Shown here: positions 6,191-9,775 of the stretch, one piece after another | Position numbering within the stretch: position 1 is the first letter of the stretch | Layout of the letters: each line of letters opens with the position of its first letter | Assembly (NCBI GenBank): GCA_020048595.1 | Contig: JAIFMH010000356.1 | Coordinates: 1-9,775 of the forward strand | DNA: 9,775 nucleotides | Direction of reading: 5' to 3' | DNA from: Bacteroidota bacterium | Lineage (GTDB): Bacteria > Bacteroidota > Bacteroidia > Bacteroidales > UBA4417 | Translations under genes and position numbers: made by a program | Notes under the pieces: generated by a model | Database searches by the model: none | What the model was told of the DNA's origin: nothing | The model's input: the letters and a program-made list of their open reading frames with translations, nothing else

Positions 6191-8221
6191 ATGCAATTCA
6201 AATTAACATCCGAATATGTTCCTACCGGCGATCAGCCGGAAGCCATCAGGCAACTTACCGAAGGAGTTGTAAGAGGTGACCATGCCCAGGTATTACTGGG
6301 TGTTACAGGGTCGGGGAAAACATTTTCAATAGCTAACCTTATTCAGCAAGTACAACGCCCAACACTTGTTTTGAGCCATAATAAAACACTTGCTGCTCAG
6401 CTCTACAGTGAATTCAAACAGTTTTTTCCTGATAATGCAGTCGAATTCTTTATTTCATATTACGATTACTATCAGCCCGAAGCCTTTATTCCGGTTACCA
6501 ATACATACATTGAAAAAGACCTTTCTATAAACGAAGAAATTGAAAAATTGCGTTTGAGTGCAACTTCGGCATTGCTTTCAGGCCGAAGGGATGTAATAGT
6601 TATTGCCTCTGTATCCTGTATTTACGGAATCGGAAATCCCGAAGATTTTAATAATAAAGTAATCCATATTGCCAAAGGGGATAAATTAAGCAGGAACAAG
6701 TTGTTAAATGCGCTTGTTGATAGTTTATACTCACGAAATGAATTTGACCTTACCCGTGGAAAATTCAGGGTAAAAGGCGACACCGTTGATGTTTATCCTG
6801 CATCGGCTGATATCGCTTACCGTATTATTTTTTATGGCGATGAAATTGAAAGCCTTGCTTCATTTGATCCCGTGAGCGGGCTTACTATTGAAGCGCTTAA
6901 CGAAATTACTGTGTTCCCGGCTAACATTTTTGTTACCTCCAAAGAGAAGATGAAAGAAGCCATTTGGGAGATTCAGGATGATATGATGAAGCAAGTGGAA
7001 TACTTTAAGGAAATCGGACGACCGCTTGAAGCAAAAAGGCTGGAAGAACGGGTTACTTATGATATCGAAATGATGCGTGAACTTGGGTATTGCTCTGGTA
7101 TTGAAAACTATAGCAGGTATTTTGATGGCCGGGTTTCAGGATCACGCCCGTTTTGCCTGATCGATTTTTTCCCTTCCGACTTCCTGATGGTAATTGATGA
7201 AAGCCATGCAACGGTGCCACAAATCCGGGCAATGTATGGTGGTGACCGTTCCAGGAAACAAAACCTTGTTGAATATGGATTCAGACTGCCTTCGGCACTG
7301 GATAACCGTCCATTGAAATTTGAAGAATTCGAAACACTTTTAAGCCAGGTAATATATGTAACAGCCACTCCGTCTGATTATGAACTAAATCAGTCACAAG
7401 GAGTTGTAGTTGAGCAGCTTATAAGGCCAACCGGACTTTTGGATCCCCAGATTGAAGTTAAACCAAGTCTCAATCAAATAGATGATCTGTTAAATGAAAT
7501 TGAACTCCGGACAGTCAAAAATGAGCGTATTCTAGTAACAACGCTGACAAAAAGAATGGCTGAAGAGCTTTCCAAGTACATGCTCAGGCTTGGAATACGC
7601 TGTAAGTATATTCACTCAGAAGTAGATACGCTTGACAGGGTTGAAATACTCCGCGACCTGCGGTTAGGTTCAATTGATGTATTAATCGGAGTCAACCTGT
7701 TGCGTGAAGGACTTGATTTACCGGAAGTATCGTTAGTAGCCATATTAGATGCAGACAAAGAAGGATTTCTCCGCTCCGAAAAGTCGCTCACGCAAACTGC
7801 CGGACGTGCTGCCCGTAATATAAACAGTAAAGTCATTTTTTATGCTGATAAAATGACCTACTCAATGCAGCGGACTATTGACGAGACTAACCGTAAGCGG
7901 GCAATTCAAATAGCATATAATATAAAACACAACATCACTCCTACCCAGATAATAAAGAGTATTGAAGCTTCGGGACTTTCAGGTACTATTGAATATAAAA
8001 CTACCGATCCGAAGGCTTATGTTGAAAAAGATACAATAAGTACAGCAGCCGATCCGGTTGTAAAATACCTGAATGACGAACAACTTAAAAAGTTTTATGA
8101 TCAGGCCAGAAAATCGATGGAGAAAGCGGCTAAAGAGCTCGATTTTATTGAAGCAGCGCGTTTGCGTGACGAAATGATTGGCTACAAAGAGTTGATCGAA
8201 AACAGGAAAAAAGGTAAATAA
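6191..8221 (+). CDS. uvrB: Excinuclease ABC subunit B (UvrB)
   Basis: A 676-residue UvrB of normal length, the helicase-like damage-verifying subunit of nucleotide excision repair that takes over from UvrA and recruits UvrC. Visible motifs are Walker A GVTGSGKT (37-44), the beta-hairpin region SYYDYYQPEAFIP (89-101) that probes DNA around the lesion, SCIYGIGNPEDF (142-153), Walker B with DESH (336-339), TATPS (391-395), SLVAILDADKEGFLRS (514-529) and motif VI QTAGRAARN (535-543). A C-terminal UVR domain (about 630-672, ending in EAARLRDEM and KELIE) is present for UvrC contact. No key residue appears missing. The ATG at 6191 follows an A/C-rich leader without a Shine-Dalgarno site. It is 53 bases after the EEP gene and 18 bases before cysQ. 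No SOS-type operator was recognised in front of it. Confidence 0.98.
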   Translation: MQFKLTSEYVPTGDQPEAIRQLTEGVVRGDHAQVLLGVTGSGKTFSIANLIQQVQRPTLVLSHNKTLAAQLYSEFKQFFPDNAVEFFISYYDYYQPEAFIPVTNTYIEKDLSINEEIEKLRLSATSALLSGRRDVIVIASVSCIYGIGNPEDFNNKVIHIAKGDKLSRNKLLNALVDSLYSRNEFDLTRGKFRVKGDTVDVYPASADIAYRIIFYGDEIESLASFDPVSGLTIEALNEITVFPANIFVTSKEKMKEAIWEIQDDMMKQVEYFKEIGRPLEAKRLEERVTYDIEMMRELGYCSGIENYSRYFDGRVSGSRPFCLIDFFPSDFLMVIDESHATVPQIRAMYGGDRSRKQNLVEYGFRLPSALDNRPLKFEEFETLLSQVIYVTATPSDYELNQSQGVVVEQLIRPTGLLDPQIEVKPSLNQIDDLLNEIELRTVKNERILVTTLTKRMAEELSKYMLRLGIRCKYIHSEVDTLDRVEILRDLRLGSIDVLIGVNLLREGLDLPEVSLVAILDADKEGFLRSEKSLTQTAGRAARNINSKVIFYADKMTYSMQRTIDETNRKRAIQIAYNIKHNITPTQIIKSIEASGLSGTIEYKTTDPKAYVEKDTISTAADPVVKYLNDEQLKKFYDQARKSMEKAAKELDFIEAARLRDEMIGYKELIENRKKGK

Positions 8222-8239
8222 ATAAAAAGTATAAATAGA

Positions 8240-9055
8240 ATGGATATAACCGAAAAAATTATTGGACAAGTTTTACAAACAGCTTTTCAGGCAGGAAAGG
8301 CAATAATGGATATTTACAAGGATCATTTTGAAGTTGAGTTTAAAACCGATAACAGTCCATTAACTATTGCCGATAAAAAAGCTCATTTGATTATAAAAGA
8401 AGGATTATCCGAAACAGGAATTCCTTTATTAAGTGAAGAAGGTGCACAAATAAGTTATGATATCCGCAAAAACTGGACTCAATATTGGCTGGTTGATCCT
8501 CTTGATGGAACGAAGGAATTTATAAAAAAGAATGGTGATTTTACAGTTAATATTGCATTGATAAATAACCAGAAACCTGTTTTTGGCGTAGTATATGCTC
8601 CCGTGCCTGGTTTTATGTATTGGGGAAGTGAATCAGGATCATACCGGCTGAATGTTAAACAAACAGGAAAAACGGACTTTGAAAATCTTTCTTCTATTAT
8701 TGCCCTGTCGGAGAAACTTCCTTGTATTTCGAGACCACATGATTACCTGGTTTTAGGCAGCAGGTCGCATATGAATATTGAAACAGAGTTATTTATCAAT
8801 GATTTAAAAATCTCTTATCCTGATCTTTCATTTGTTTCCCGTGGCAGTTCATTAAAGTTTTGTACTCTGGCTGAAGGGGGAGCCGATGTTTATCCACGAT
8901 TTGGGCCAACCATGGAATGGGATACAGCGGCAGGACATGCAGTAGCAGTTTTTGCAGGCTGCACGGTTGATCAGGTTGAAAATGGACTACCTCTTGTTTA
9001 TAACAAACCGTCGCTTCTAAATCCTTATTTTATTGCCAGAAGCAAAAAAAAATGA
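8240..9055 (+). CDS. cysQ: 3'(2'),5'-bisphosphate nucleotidase CysQ
   Basis: A 271-residue member of the inositol monophosphatase superfamily, CysQ branch. These enzymes hydrolyse 3'-phosphoadenosine 5'-phosphate (PAP) to AMP and phosphate, removing a by-product of sulfate assimilation and sulfotransfer. Metal-site motifs are visible: KTDNSPLTIAD (35-45), LLSEEGA (63-69, E66 and E67), DPLDGTKEFIKKNGDFTVNIALI in two parts (D86 and D89; GDFTVN 99-104), GSSLKF (202-207) and WDTAAGHAV (227-235, D228). The DPLDGTKEF form is more typical of CysQ than of inositol monophosphatase, though substrate choice is inferred. It starts 18 bases after uvrB, so it is probably co-transcribed with it. No sulfate assimilation genes are in the window. 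Its TGA stop (9053-9055) lies inside the left arm of the following terminator. Confidence 0.93.
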   Translation: MDITEKIIGQVLQTAFQAGKAIMDIYKDHFEVEFKTDNSPLTIADKKAHLIIKEGLSETGIPLLSEEGAQISYDIRKNWTQYWLVDPLDGTKEFIKKNGDFTVNIALINNQKPVFGVVYAPVPGFMYWGSESGSYRLNVKQTGKTDFENLSSIIALSEKLPCISRPHDYLVLGSRSHMNIETELFINDLKISYPDLSFVSRGSSLKFCTLAEGGADVYPRFGPTMEWDTAAGHAVAVFAGCTVDQVENGLPLVYNKPSLLNPYFIARSKKK

Positions 9056-9081
9056 GGTGACTTTTAGGTTACCTCATTTTT
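9048..9081. terminator. Bidirectional terminator overlapping the end of cysQ
   Basis: The left arm AAAAATGAGGTGAC (9048-9061) pairs with GTTACCTCATTTTT (9068-9081) around a six-base loop, giving a 14-base-pair stem with one G-T wobble. An A-run precedes it and a T-run ends it, so it can work in both directions. It separates convergent cysQ and the FKBP gene, and the cysQ stop codon is part of the stem. Confidence 0.85.
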
Positions 9082-9101
9082 CTTAACATTATTGCAATTT
9101 T

Positions 9102-9775
9102 CTATTTATCGCTGATACTCAAAAGTTCAACTTCAAAAACCAATGGTGTATATGCAGGAATATCTGCACCTGCTCCACGCTCGCCATAACCCAGTTTCGA
9201 AGGAATAACTAATGTTGCTTTTCCACCTGCGCTCATCATGGCAATGGCTTCATCCCAACCTGGAATAACCTGTCCTTGTCCAAGTGTAAATTCAAATGGA
9301 GTTGCTGGTTTTTTGTCTAAAGATGAATCAAACACCTTTCCATTCATAAGCTTACCGGTATAATGAACTTTAACTTTATTTCCAGCCTTAGCCTTAGCTC
9401 CTTTTCCTGCAGTTTTTTCAATGTAGTAAAGTCCACTTGCAGTAGGTTTGGCTGTAATTTTGTTATCCTTTATGTATTGCTGAATTTGTACTGGTTCCTT
9501 TGCTTTTGCTTCTTCAGCAGCTTTCTTTGCTTTAGCTTCTTCATCTTTAATAGACTTTTCGTTTTCAGCTTTTGTTTTCAGATCAAGAACTTCGATATCG
9601 TAAACTACGGGTGAGTAAGGAGTAATAATATCCTGGCCATTCATATCTTTCTTACCTTGTTCACCAAAGCCCATAGCTGAGGGAACAATCACAGTTGCTT
9701 TGCTGCCTTTTTTCATTGTAGCAATTGCTTCGTCGAAACCCTTGGTATCAAACGGTTTGCCATATTCAAAAGTGA
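9102..9775 (-). CDS. Tandem FKBP-type peptidyl-prolyl cis-trans isomerase (N-terminus outside window)
   Basis: The minus-strand frame is open to the window edge, giving the last 223 residues. The methionine at 9716 is internal, because an FKBP pattern (FEYGKPFDTKGFDEAIATM) already runs before it. The fragment holds the rear half of a first FKBP domain (through PSAMGFGEQG and PVVYDIEVLDLK), a charged alanine/lysine/glutamate linker likely to be helical (EEAKAKKAAEEAKAKE), and a complete second FKBP domain. That domain begins near SGLYYIEKTAGKG and shows VKVHYTGKLMNGKVFDSS, FTLGQGQVIPGWDEAI, IPSKLGYGERG and TPLVFEVELLSI. The family speeds proline isomerisation and often assists folding of exported proteins. 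Signal peptide and full length cannot be judged here, so envelope location is only likely. In the first domain GFGEQGKKDMNGQDIITPYSP contains a longer loop than the second. It ends at TAG (9102-9104), beyond the shared terminator. Confidence 0.93.
   Translation of the reverse strand, partial: TFEYGKPFDTKGFDEAIATMKKGSKATVIVPSAMGFGEQGKKDMNGQDIITPYSPVVYDIEVLDLKTKAENEKSIKDEEAKAKKAAEEAKAKEPVQIQQYIKDNKITAKPTASGLYYIEKTAGKGAKAKAGNKVKVHYTGKLMNGKVFDSSLDKKPATPFEFTLGQGQVIPGWDEAIAMMSAGGKATLVIPSKLGYGERGAGADIPAYTPLVFEVELLSISDK

Noticed and set aside
7979..8269. Minus-strand open frame across the uvrB/cysQ junction
   Set aside because: It is antisense to the conserved UVR domain and its Phe-rich composition mirrors Lys/Glu codons on the other strand.
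9363..9614. Plus-strand open frame of 83 codons opposite the FKBP gene
   Set aside because: It is rich in Phe, Ser and Cys as expected from the complement of the Lys/Ala/Glu linker, so it is a shadow.
9714..9716. Methionine as the start of the FKBP protein
   Set aside because: The frame stays open to the window edge and the residues before it fit the FKBP fold, so this ATG is internal and the gene is cut by the window.
1..9775. Mobile element, defence island or CRISPR
   Set aside because: No transposase, integrase, long terminal inverted repeats, spaced repeats or defence-type genes were seen; the genes are conserved housekeeping families with uniform composition by eye.

Overview
The window looks like chromosomal DNA of a member of the Bacteroidota, probably a Bacteroidales-type lineage; genus and species cannot be told from it. 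The reasons are the family content (a GroES-like co-chaperone, a Bacteroidota-type MutL, paired rhomboids, a membrane-anchored endonuclease/exonuclease/phosphatase protein, a tandem FKBP protein), the moderately AT-rich sequence, the lack of Shine-Dalgarno sites in front of the genes, and two boxes matching the Bacteroidota -7 promoter element TAnnTTTG. There is no sign of a transposon, prophage, CRISPR array, tRNA or rRNA.

Layout. Positions 1-201 hold the 3' end of a membrane protein gene (DUF6580-like), which converges on a minus-strand GroES-like gene (289-660) across a strong, probably bidirectional terminator hairpin (228-264). A short divergent intergenic region (661-802) carries two -7 boxes arranged as a near-palindrome. 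It drives the GroES-like gene leftward and a long co-directional block rightward.

The rightward block runs from about 803 to 9055. In order it holds a small tail-anchored membrane protein of unknown function (803-1072), mutL (1137-2999), two different rhomboid intramembrane protease genes (3071-3943 and 4028-4945), a membrane-anchored EEP-fold phosphoesterase (4989-6137), uvrB (6191-8221) and a cysQ-type 3'(2'),5'-bisphosphate nucleotidase (8240-9055). Gaps are 18-84 bases and no terminator is visible inside the block, so it may be one long transcription unit or several overlapping ones. It ends in a hairpin that contains the cysQ stop codon (9048-9081). A minus-strand gene for a tandem FKBP-type peptidyl-prolyl isomerase (9102-9775, 5' end outside the window) converges on that hairpin.

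Functionally the block mixes DNA repair (MutL for mismatch repair, UvrB for nucleotide excision repair), membrane proteolysis (rhomboids) and nucleotide phosphate hydrolysis (CysQ, possibly the EEP protein). The flanking minus-strand genes are protein-folding factors. This looks like core-genome housekeeping content, not an accessory island. The points most worth a second look are the eroded endonuclease motifs of MutL, the two architecturally distinct adjacent rhomboids, the back-to-back promoter palindrome, and the uncharacterised tail-anchored protein upstream of mutL.
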